14,125 nt of DNA, taken from NCBI GenBank assembly GCA_905236975.1, contig CAJOQU010000141.1, positions 1 through 14,125 on the forward strand, read 5' to 3'. Below, one piece after another: positions 1 to 6,412 of this stretch. The notes under the pieces are model-generated. The model was not told where the DNA came from. It searched no databases and was given only the letters and a program-made list of their open reading frames with translations. The first letter of the stretch is position 1. Every line of letters begins with the position of its first letter. This DNA is from an uncultured Clostridia bacterium. Lineage in GTDB: Bacteria; Bacillota; Clostridia; Oscillospirales; Acutalibacteraceae. A program made the translations under genes and the position numbers.

Positions 1-118
1 CTTTATAAAGCGAATGCCCGCCGTAAAAGCGGTCGGTGCCGCCGGTAGCCAGTGCCGCAATGCGATCGGGATAAATGTGGCAATGCGCATCGGTCACATA
101 AAATTTGCCCAAAACCAT
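1..118 (-). CDS. Amidohydrolase-family protein, N-terminal fragment (runs off the left edge)
   Basis: Only the first 39 codons are in the window. They begin MVLGKFYVTDAHCHIYP and contain an H-x-H pair (His12 and His14) directly after a short beta strand. This is the first metal-ligand motif of TIM-barrel amidohydrolases (amidohydrolase-related/TatD-like superfamily). Such enzymes hydrolyse or decarboxylate small substrates using one or two divalent metals; the substrate cannot be read from this fragment. The start is the ATG at 118. The upstream sequence is purine-rich (GAAGAGATGA) but is not a strong ribosome binding site. The gene lies about 30 nt downstream of the 3' end of rnpB on the same strand, and I see no separate promoter, so it may be expressed by read-through from rnpB. 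Family assignment is moderate, function unknown. Confidence 0.6.
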   Translation of the reverse strand, partial: MVLGKFYVTDAHCHIYPDRIAALATGGTDRFYGGHSLYK

Positions 119-147
119 GGAATGTCATCTCTTCTTTGAAAAATCAT

Positions 148-515
148 AGAGTCGGTCGGTAAGCCGAGTTCTGTCGTGGACGGTCATCTATCTCGACGTG
201 GGATCGCTCCGCACGCTCCAGCCGCTTTTCGTGACACGCCGGGCAGGCGTATGGTCACCGTCAGCGTTGCTCCGAATAGGGTTTACAGGGTCTCGACGTT
301 CCCGTGAGACCGGTGAGCTCTTACCTCGCCTTTCCACCCTTACCGCAAGGACTGCGACATTTCGCGTTCAACGGGTTGCCCCGAAGCCCTGCGGCGGTAT
401 CTCTCTGTTGCACTTTCCCTAAGGTCACCCTCGGCGGCCGTTAGCCGCTATTCTGCCCTGTGGGGCTCGGACTTTCCTCAGGCATTTCTGCCCGCGACCG
501 TCTGACCGACTCTTT
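148..515 (-). ncRNA. rnpB: RNase P RNA (catalytic RNA of ribonuclease P)
   Basis: This RNA is the catalytic subunit of RNase P, which removes 5' leaders from pre-tRNAs together with the protein RnpA. Read on the minus strand it shows the universally conserved blocks: GAGGAAAGTCCGAGC near the 5' end (one strand of P4), GTGCAACAGAGAG, GGTAAGGGTGGAAAGG-like and GTAAACCC segments in the middle, and GTCCACGACAGAACTCGGC at the 3' end. The P1 helix closes perfectly: 504-512 pairs with 149-157 (9 bp). The length of about 368 nt and the arrangement resemble the ancestral A-type usual in Clostridia rather than the Bacillus B-type, though I did not fold it. A T5 tract follows P1 on the 3' side. The ends are estimated from P1 and the promoter. 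Confidence 0.95.
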
Positions 516-519
516 CCAT

Positions 520-548
520 ATTCTATCATAATAACCGCGCTGTGTCAA
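520..548 (-). promoter_or_regulatory. rnpB promoter
   Basis: On the minus strand a perfect -35 box TTGACA (543-548) is followed by a 17-bp spacer and a -10 box TAGAAT (520-525). Initiation about 7 nt further on would fall near position 513, at the 5' strand of the RNase P P1 helix. This agrees with the predicted RNA end. Confidence 0.85.
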
Positions 549-586
549 AATCTTTTTTTGCGAATAGGATGGAAAGGAGAAAGGAT

Positions 587-1678
587 ATGATACCCATGGA
601 AAATTTCAAAAAAAAGTACTTTTTAGGCGCCAATTCCTGCGAAGGCTTTGTTTCTAAATTCGGCGACTGTTACCGGCCCGACGGCGAGTGGCGGGTTTTC
701 ATCATCAAGGGCGGCCCCGGCACGGGGAAATCCTCTTTTATGAAATATGTGGCGGTCAAAGCCGCTGAGCGCGGATTCGACCCCATCCTCTGCCCTTGCA
801 GTTCCGATCCGCAATCGCTTGACGCGGTCATTCTGCAAAAGCAGAAAATCGTCATAATGGACGGCACCGCGCCCCACACAGTAGACCCGGCCTACCCCGG
901 TGCCTGTGAAAAAATATTGAATTTCGGCGAATTTTGGAACGACGACGCTTTCAAGGCTGACAAAAAAGCCATTGTGGAGGTCGCCGACCGCAACCACGCG
1001 CTGCATGCCGCCGCCTCACGATATATGCGCGCCGTAGGATTTTTATTGGCCGATAATTTCAAAACGGCGCTGGCTTGCACCGATCAAGAAAAAACCGCCG
1101 CTTACGCCGACGGTCTTTGCAAAAAGTACATCCCCAAAAGCAAAGGAAACGGGGTGGAGTGGCAACGGTTCCTCGGCGGCATTACCCCGCTTGGCGTGGT
1201 TTCCTACGCCGAAACTCTGACCGCTTCGGCTGAAAAGACCGTGATTATCAAGGATGAATTCGGCGCGGCGTCCAACATCATCATGACGCGCATTCGCAAC
1301 TACGCCCTGCAAAACGGGTATGAGATCGTGACCCTGAAAAATCCCTTCCTGCCCTCCCTGATGACCGATCACATCTACATCCCCGCTTTGTCGCTGGCCT
1401 TTGTGACCGAGAATACCTTCACCCATTTCGAGGCTGAGGACAGCCGCATTCATGCCCGGCGGTTTACCGCCAACAGTCAGCTGCACGCCAGCCGCGAGCG
1501 GATGAAATTCAACAAAAAAGCCGAGCGCGAACTGTTGCTTGCCGCCGCCGGTAAGCTGGCACAGGCCAAAGCCGTGCATGACGAGCTGGAGCATTATTAC
1601 ATTACCGCCATGGATTTTGAGCAGGTGACCGCATTTGCACAGCGATTCACCGCGCAACTGTTGGATTCGATCCAATAA
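587..1678 (+). CDS. P-loop ATPase-like protein with a degenerate second nucleotide-binding half
   Basis: The 363-residue protein has a textbook Walker A motif GGPGTGKSS at residues 42-50 and a Walker B-like strand KIVIMDGTAPH at 87-97. This pattern fits a conserved but uncharacterised ATPase family of Firmicutes (PRK06851-like, from memory). Residues 219-280 can be aligned with residues 38-97: VIIK-DEFGAASN mirrors FIIK-GGPGTGKSS, and NGYEI mirrors RGFDP. In the second half the Walker A lysine is Ser229 and the DGTAPH segment is lost, so it probably cannot bind ATP conventionally. No signal peptide or membrane segment is seen, so it should be cytosolic. I start at ATG 587 because AAGGAG at 574-579 lies 7 nt upstream; a longer GTG start at 542 would overlap the rnpB promoter and has no ribosome binding site. 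No clear promoter was found. Cellular role unknown. Confidence 0.85.
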   Translation: MIPMENFKKKYFLGANSCEGFVSKFGDCYRPDGEWRVFIIKGGPGTGKSSFMKYVAVKAAERGFDPILCPCSSDPQSLDAVILQKQKIVIMDGTAPHTVDPAYPGACEKILNFGEFWNDDAFKADKKAIVEVADRNHALHAAASRYMRAVGFLLADNFKTALACTDQEKTAAYADGLCKKYIPKSKGNGVEWQRFLGGITPLGVVSYAETLTASAEKTVIIKDEFGAASNIIMTRIRNYALQNGYEIVTLKNPFLPSLMTDHIYIPALSLAFVTENTFTHFEAEDSRIHARRFTANSQLHASRERMKFNKKAERELLLAAAGKLAQAKAVHDELEHYYITAMDFEQVTAFAQRFTAQLLDSIQ

Positions 1679-1707
1679 ACAAGGCGAAGACTTTGCTTTC
1701 ATACAAG

Positions 1708-1747
1708 AAGGGGCTGTCTCACTAAGAAAGTGAGGCAACCCCTTTTT
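1708..1747. terminator. Bidirectional terminator between the ATPase-like and XRE genes
   Basis: The hairpin has arms 1708-1722 and 1730-1744, with AAGGGG pairing CCCCTT and CTCAC pairing GTGAG. There is one mismatch, one wobble, and a 7-nt loop. It is followed by five T on the plus strand. On the minus strand it is followed by a weaker T-containing tail, so it can also end the convergent XRE transcript. The rest of 1748-1811 shows nothing recognisable. Confidence 0.8.
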
Positions 1748-1811
1748 AGTATCATTCCCATGTAGAGCTTACGCCGGGTAAAGGCAGAAAATTGCGCACG
1801 CGCTGCCCGTT

Positions 1812-2120
1812 TCAGGCCAACCGTTCGGCGGTTTGAATGAGCAATTTTAAATCCTCCTCCGGCAAATCACGCGCCAGCTCGCATAACTGCCGCACCAATT
1901 GCGGCTCCGGCAGCTCTTCATCAAAAAATTCTTTGGGCGTGACGCCTAAGTATTCGCAAATATAAAACAATTCCGAAAGGGACGGAAGGGTCTTCCCCGA
2001 GGAAATGCTCTGTATATATCCTTTGCTATGTCCCAAGTCTAAACTCATTTTATATTCCGATACACCTTTTTTCATTCGTAAAGTCGAAATACGGTCTTTC
2101 ACGAAAATCGGATCCATCAT
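1812..2120 (-). CDS. XRE (Cro/CI-type) helix-turn-helix transcriptional regulator
   Basis: A 102-residue protein with one helix-turn-helix domain at about residues 5-60. The order is typical: an opening helix with RISTLRMKKG, a first HTH helix EYKMSLDLG, a recognition helix beginning SKGYIQSISSG, and then LPSLSELFYICEYLGVTPKEFF. The last pattern, with a short C-terminal helical tail, is a hallmark of small XRE repressors in Firmicutes. It probably binds DNA as a dimer. ATG 2120 is preferred because AAGGG ends 8 nt before it; the upstream in-frame GTG at 2129 would overlap that ribosome binding site. The gene is divergent from the SLOG gene across a 125-bp region carrying facing promoters and a palindrome. 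It plausibly regulates itself and that neighbour, but this is inferred from layout only. No ligand or peptidase domain is present. Confidence 0.9.
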   Translation of the reverse strand: MMDPIFVKDRISTLRMKKGVSEYKMSLDLGHSKGYIQSISSGKTLPSLSELFYICEYLGVTPKEFFDEELPEPQLVRQLCELARDLPEEDLKLLIQTAERLA

Positions 2121-2147
2121 GTGCATCACCCTTTTTTATTCTATTCG

Positions 2148-2176
2148 AATTTAAAAGAGATAATTACATTTGTAAA
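2148..2176 (-). promoter_or_regulatory. Candidate promoter of the XRE gene
   Basis: On the minus strand TTTACA (2171-2176) and TAAATT (2148-2153) are separated by 17 bp, which would give a leader of about 20 nt. The match is moderate in AT-rich DNA. The palindrome at 2164-2175 overlaps the -35 box. Confidence 0.5.
2164..2175. promoter_or_regulatory. Operator-like palindrome in the XRE/SLOG divergent region
   Basis: TTACA-TT-TGTAA is a perfect inverted repeat with 5-bp arms, and its outer arm overlaps the -35 box of the XRE promoter. A second perfect palindrome, ATTCGAAT, lies at 2143-2150 near the -10 box. Either could be the XRE binding site, but short palindromes also arise by chance in AT-rich DNA. 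Confidence 0.35.
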
Positions 2177-2188
2177 TAGTTTTATATA

Positions 2189-2217
2189 TTGATTTATACT
2201 TTTTATAATGGTATAAT
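2189..2217 (+). promoter_or_regulatory. Promoter of the SLOG-family gene
   Basis: TTGATT (2189-2194), a 17-bp spacer and a perfect TATAAT (2212-2217). The predicted start near 2224 leaves about 22 nt before the ATG at 2246. A second TATAAT at 2204-2209 has no good -35 partner. Confidence 0.75.
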
Positions 2218-2245
2218 AAGCAAGGGTAAAGGAGTGTTGAAATAT

Positions 2246-2713
2246 ATGATTTGCACAGGATTTGGACATCGGTATTTGCCGGACAATTTACAGACCACTT
2301 TAGACCAAACGATTTTGGCATTGATTCGTTCGCACAACGTCAATATCTTTTATACCGGCGGCATGGGCGATTTCGACCGGGAATTCGCCGCCGCAGTGTG
2401 CAGGGCAAGGCGTACTTACCCGGAGGTGCAATTGATTTTGGTGCGGCCATACCCAAACAAGACCATGCTTTTTCACCAAGAGGTTTACGACCGGCTTTAC
2501 ACCCGCGTGATCATTCCCAAGGCGGTGGCCGGCCTGCATTATAAAGCTGCTATTCCCGCGCGAAACCGTTGGATGGTAGAGCAGGCCGACGTTGTTTTAT
2601 CCGGCGTTTATAAAGACTCCGGCGGCGCTTACAAAACGCTGTGTTACGCCAAACAGATTGGCAAACCTATTGTGAATGTGATAAAAAAAGAACCGAAAAG
2701 GGAACTTGAATGA
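2246..2713 (+). CDS. SLOG-superfamily (DUF1273/YpsA-like) Rossmann-fold protein
   Basis: A 155-residue protein with the landmarks of the SLOG/DprA-LOG Rossmann-like superfamily. These are the N-terminal GFGHR at residues 5-9, a glycine-rich loop TGGMGDFD at 37-44, an RNRWMVEQADVVLS block at 106-119, and a C-terminal GGAYKTLCYAKQIGKPIVNV strand-helix-strand at 126-145. SLOG domains are known or predicted to bind nucleotides or nucleotide-derived ligands; some act as sensors in stress or defence systems. The ligand here is unknown. No membrane segment or fused effector domain is present. ATG 2246 was chosen although its ribosome binding site (AAAGGAG, 2228-2234) is 11 nt away; in-frame TTG and GTG codons nearer to it are too close. 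The gene is divergent from an XRE regulator, and its last codons form one arm of a terminator. Confidence 0.8.
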   Translation: MICTGFGHRYLPDNLQTTLDQTILALIRSHNVNIFYTGGMGDFDREFAAAVCRARRTYPEVQLILVRPYPNKTMLFHQEVYDRLYTRVIIPKAVAGLHYKAAIPARNRWMVEQADVVLSGVYKDSGGAYKTLCYAKQIGKPIVNVIKKEPKRELE

Positions 2714-2733
2714 TTCCCTTTTCGGTTTTGTTT
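2683..2733. terminator. Bidirectional terminator shared by the SLOG gene and rpoBC
   Basis: A perfect 14-bp stem pairs 2691-2704 with 2714-2727 around a 9-nt loop. On the minus strand it runs into seven T (2683-2689), making a strong intrinsic terminator for rpoBC. On the plus strand it runs into TTTTGTTT. The 5' arm lies inside the SLOG coding sequence, and its stop codon (2711-2713) sits in the loop. Confidence 0.92.
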
Positions 2734-2740
2734 AGGTTGC

Positions 2741-5700
2741 TTACTCCGCCGCCGCGGCCGGTTCTTCCTCCACAATGCCGACATCAGGGGCAGTGGGTTC
2801 AGCGGAATCGGTCAAGCCTTCATCCTGCGCGGACTCGGTCACGTCATAGGCCGCGGGATTGATCTCCTCGCAGCGCATACCGGTACCGGCCGGAACCAGC
2901 TTACCGATGATGACGTTCTCCTTCAAGCCGAACAACGGGTCGACCTTGCCTTTAATGGCGGCCTCGGTCAGAACGCGCGTAGTCTCCTGGAAGGAGGCGG
3001 CCGACAGGAAAGATTCGGTAGCCAGTGATGCCTTGGTGATACCAAGCAGGGTGGCGCGATAGGTGGCTTTGGTGAGCCCTTCTTCCCCGGCGTCAATGCG
3101 CGCCTGCACCTTGGCGTTTTCCTCGGCGATCTCGTTATATTCGTAGCTCATGTTTTGCAGCAGCGCCGTGGAACCGGGATCGATCACGCGGAGCTTACGC
3201 ATCATTTGACGGACTATGACCTCGATATGCTTATCGTTGATGTCAACACCCTGTGTGCGGTAAGCGTTTTGAATTTCAGCGATGATATATTCCTGCACCG
3301 CCTCGGGGCCCTGCGCCTCTAAAATATCTTGCGGATACTTCGCACCGGGGATCAACATATCGCCCGCCTTGACGGTGTCGCCATCGTTGACCAAACAACG
3401 AATACCATAGGGGATGATCACCTTTTCTTCGGTCTTTAATTCGTCATTGGTGATAATCAAAACATTGCTGCGTTTTTCCTCGGTAATGCGCACGGTACCG
3501 TCGATCTTGGCAATTAACGCACAGCGTTTCGGGCGGCGTGCCTCGAACAGTTCTTCCACGCGGGGAAGACCCTGTGTGATATCCTCGGTACTGGCGATAC
3601 CGCCGGTATGGAAGGTACGCATGGTAAGCTGGGTACCCGGTTCGCCGATGGACTGTGCCGCCACAATGCCGACGGCTTCGCCCGTGGTGACGGGCTTTGC
3701 GGTGGCAAGGTTACGGCCATAGCACTTTTTGCAAACGCCGTGGTGGCTGTGGCAGGTCAACACCGAACGGATTTCGATTTCGGTAATGCCGGCGTCCACA
3801 ATTTTTTGGGCGCCATCGGCAGTGACCATATCGTCCTTGCTCCAAATCACTTCACCGGTTTCGGGATGCACCGCGTCATGCAGCAGGTAACGGCCGTCCA
3901 ACCGTTCCTCCAACGGTTCCAAAATGTGGTTGCCGTCTTTAATATCGGAAATCGTAAGGCCTTCCTCACTGCCGCAGTCATCTTCCCGCACGATCACATC
4001 CTGCGCGACATCGACCAAACGGCGGGTCAAATAACCCGAGTCGGCGGTACGCAGCGCCGTATCAGCCAAGCCTTTACGGGCACCACGGGAGGAAATAAAG
4101 TATTCCAACACGTTAAGGCCTTCACGGTAGTTGGCGCGAATCGGCACTTCAATAACCTTACCGGCCGTGTTTGCGATCAAGCCGCGCATACCGGCCAACT
4201 GACGAATCTGGCTCATGGAGCCACGCGCACCGGAGTCCGCCATCATGAAGATGGGGTTGAATTCATCCAGGTTGCCCTTCAGGGCGTCGGCAACGTCTTC
4301 GGTCGCTTTGTTCCAAATTTCAATGACATGGCGGCTGCGTTCGTCGTTGCTGATCAGACCGCGGCGATAGTCACGCGAAACAAGGTCGATCTGTTTTTCA
4401 GCCTCGGCCAGTATATCCTTCTTGGCAGGCGGGATAACCGCGTCAATTACCGCCACGGTAATAGCGCCCTTGGTGGAGTAACGGAAACCGGTGGCCTTGA
4501 TATTATCCAACACCACGGAAGACTCACTGGTGCCGTGAATCGTAATGCACTTATCAATGATTTTACCAAGCTGTTTTTTGCCGACCTTATTTTGAATAAT
4601 ATCGTCGTTGCTTTCAATGGTGGTGGTCACATGATCTTTGACCGCAAAGGTCCATTCCAAATCAAGCGCGTGGTCGGGATCGCTGCGATCCACAAAGCCG
4701 AGATCCTGCGGGATGGATTCATTAAAGATAATGAACCCGACAGTAGTCCAAACCAGCTTGTGGTTGCCCTTATCGTCGCTCATACGAACGCGAATGGGGG
4801 CATGCAGACCAATGATGCCGTCCTGATAGGCCATCAAAGCCTCGTTTTTATCACGGAAGACCTTATTGGCGCCTGCTTCATCGCTCTTAACAAGGGTCAG
4901 GTAATAAGAACCCAGCACCATATCCTGCGTAGGAACGGTGACCGGTTTGCCGTCGGACGGTTTTAACAGGTTGTTGGCGGCCAGCATCAAAAAGCGTGCC
5001 TCGGCCTGTGCCTCAGCCGAAAGCGGCACATGCACAGCCATTTGGTCGCCGTCAAAGTCGGCATTGTAAGCGGTACAAACCAACGGGTGCAGTTTTAAAG
5101 CCTTGCCTTCGACCAACACCGGTTCAAAAGCCTGAATACCCAAACGGTGCAGGGTCGGCGCACGGTTGAGCAGTACGGGGTGTTCTTTTATGACCAGCTC
5201 CAACGCATCCCAAATTTCGGTAGAGGCGCGTTCGACCATTTTTCTGGCTGATTTGATATTGGTCACAACCTTGGTCTCGACCAGGCGTTTCATAACAAAG
5301 GGCTTGAACAGCTCCAACGCCATTTCCTTGGGCAAGCCGCACTGATACATTTTCAGCTCGGGTCCTACCACGATAACCGAACGACCGGAGTAGTCCACAC
5401 GTTTTCCAAGCAGGTTTTGACGGAAACGCCCCTGTTTACCCTTTAACATATCCGAAAGGGATTTCAGCGCACGGTTGCTCGGGCCGGTCACGGGTTTGCC
5501 GCGGCGGCCGTTATCGATCAACGCGTCAACCGCCTCTTGCAGCATGCGTTTCTCATTGCGGACGATGATATCCGGCGCATGCAGCTCCAACAACCGTTTT
5601 AAGCGGTTATTGCGGTTGATTACACGGCGATACAGGTCATTCAGGTCACTGGTGGCGAAGCGGCCGCCGTCCAACTGAACCATGGGGCGCAGATCGGGCG

Positions 5701-6400
5701 GAATGACCGGGATCACGTCTAAAATCATCCATTCCGGACGATTACCCGACTGGCGGAAAGCCTCTAACACCTCAAGCCGTTTTAACAGGCGCGTACTGCG
5801 CTGACCCGTGGCGTTTTCAAGCTCGGCGCGGAGTTCGTCACAGGTTTTATCCAGATCGATCTCGCACAAAAGCTTTTTAATGGCCTCGGCGCCCATACCG
5901 GCCTCGAAGTCATTTTCATATTTTTCACGCATGTCGCGATACTGCTTTTCATTTAAAAGCTGTTTTTTCTCCAGCGGTGTGGTGCCGGGATCAATGACGA
6001 TATACTGTGAAAAATAGAGTACCTGCTCCAACGCTTTGGGCGTAATGTCCAGCACCAGACCCATGCGGGAGGGGATGGTTTTAAAATACCAAATGTGGGA
6101 TACCGGCGCGGCCAACTCAATAGAGCCCATGCGCTCACGGCGCACTTTGGCGCGGGTGACCTCAACGCCGCAGCGTTCGCAGACCTTGCCTTTATAGCGA
6201 ATACGTTTGTACTTGCCGCAGTGGCATTCCCAGTCCTTTTGGGGCCCGAAAATACGTTCGCAGAAAAGGCCGCCCTGTTCGGGCTTTAAGGTGCGGTAAT
6301 TGATGGTCTCGGGCTTGGTGACCTCGCCGTGCGACCAACTGCGAATTTGCTCGGGAGACGCCAGTCCGATTTTTATGGATTCAAATTCAATTTCTGCCAT
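2741..6400 (-). CDS. rpoC: DNA-directed RNA polymerase subunit beta'
   Basis: The 1219-residue beta' subunit forms the catalytic cleft of RNA polymerase with beta. The N-terminal zinc ribbon uses Cys59, Cys61, Cys74 and Cys77. The catalytic loop NADFDGDQM holds the Mg-binding aspartates 448, 450 and 452. The second zinc site uses Cys809, Cys883, Cys890 and Cys893. The bridge helix is near 721-747 and the trigger loop near 907-936 (GEAVGIVAAQSIGEPGTQL). Length and order match the Firmicutes type, without the large insertions seen in some other phyla. The last 35 or so residues are an acidic, Ala-rich tail. The ATG at 6400 has GGAGG 6 nt upstream, touching the rpoB stop codon. The 12-nt gap to rpoB indicates coupled translation in one operon. 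Transcription ends at the hairpin next to its TAA stop. Confidence 0.99.
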   Translation of the reverse strand: MAEIEFESIKIGLASPEQIRSWSHGEVTKPETINYRTLKPEQGGLFCERIFGPQKDWECHCGKYKRIRYKGKVCERCGVEVTRAKVRRERMGSIELAAPVSHIWYFKTIPSRMGLVLDITPKALEQVLYFSQYIVIDPGTTPLEKKQLLNEKQYRDMREKYENDFEAGMGAEAIKKLLCEIDLDKTCDELRAELENATGQRSTRLLKRLEVLEAFRQSGNRPEWMILDVIPVIPPDLRPMVQLDGGRFATSDLNDLYRRVINRNNRLKRLLELHAPDIIVRNEKRMLQEAVDALIDNGRRGKPVTGPSNRALKSLSDMLKGKQGRFRQNLLGKRVDYSGRSVIVVGPELKMYQCGLPKEMALELFKPFVMKRLVETKVVTNIKSARKMVERASTEIWDALELVIKEHPVLLNRAPTLHRLGIQAFEPVLVEGKALKLHPLVCTAYNADFDGDQMAVHVPLSAEAQAEARFLMLAANNLLKPSDGKPVTVPTQDMVLGSYYLTLVKSDEAGANKVFRDKNEALMAYQDGIIGLHAPIRVRMSDDKGNHKLVWTTVGFIIFNESIPQDLGFVDRSDPDHALDLEWTFAVKDHVTTTIESNDDIIQNKVGKKQLGKIIDKCITIHGTSESSVVLDNIKATGFRYSTKGAITVAVIDAVIPPAKKDILAEAEKQIDLVSRDYRRGLISNDERSRHVIEIWNKATEDVADALKGNLDEFNPIFMMADSGARGSMSQIRQLAGMRGLIANTAGKVIEVPIRANYREGLNVLEYFISSRGARKGLADTALRTADSGYLTRRLVDVAQDVIVREDDCGSEEGLTISDIKDGNHILEPLEERLDGRYLLHDAVHPETGEVIWSKDDMVTADGAQKIVDAGITEIEIRSVLTCHSHHGVCKKCYGRNLATAKPVTTGEAVGIVAAQSIGEPGTQLTMRTFHTGGIASTEDITQGLPRVEELFEARRPKRCALIAKIDGTVRITEEKRSNVLIITNDELKTEEKVIIPYGIRCLVNDGDTVKAGDMLIPGAKYPQDILEAQGPEAVQEYIIAEIQNAYRTQGVDINDKHIEVIVRQMMRKLRVIDPGSTALLQNMSYEYNEIAEENAKVQARIDAGEEGLTKATYRATLLGITKASLATESFLSAASFQETTRVLTEAAIKGKVDPLFGLKENVIIGKLVPAGTGMRCEEINPAAYDVTESAQDEGLTDSAEPTAPDVGIVEEEPAAAAE

Positions 6401-6412
6401 GTTCGCCCTCCG

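Noticed and set aside
198..422. 74-codon plus-strand frame
   Set aside because: It lies wholly within the antisense strand of the RNase P RNA gene.
542..586. GTG start at 542 for the P-loop protein
   Set aside because: It overlaps the rnpB promoter and lacks a ribosome binding site; ATG 587 has AAGGAG at 7 nt.
1043..1738. 231-codon minus-strand frame opposite the P-loop protein gene
   Set aside because: It runs through the terminator at 1708-1747 and lies opposite a gene with clear Walker motifs, so it is a shadow.
3608..4966. 452-codon open frame on the plus strand opposite rpoC
   Set aside because: It is exactly antisense to highly conserved rpoC coding sequence and has no ribosome binding site or recognisable domain. 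Its amino-acid makeup is typical of a shadow frame in GC-biased codons.
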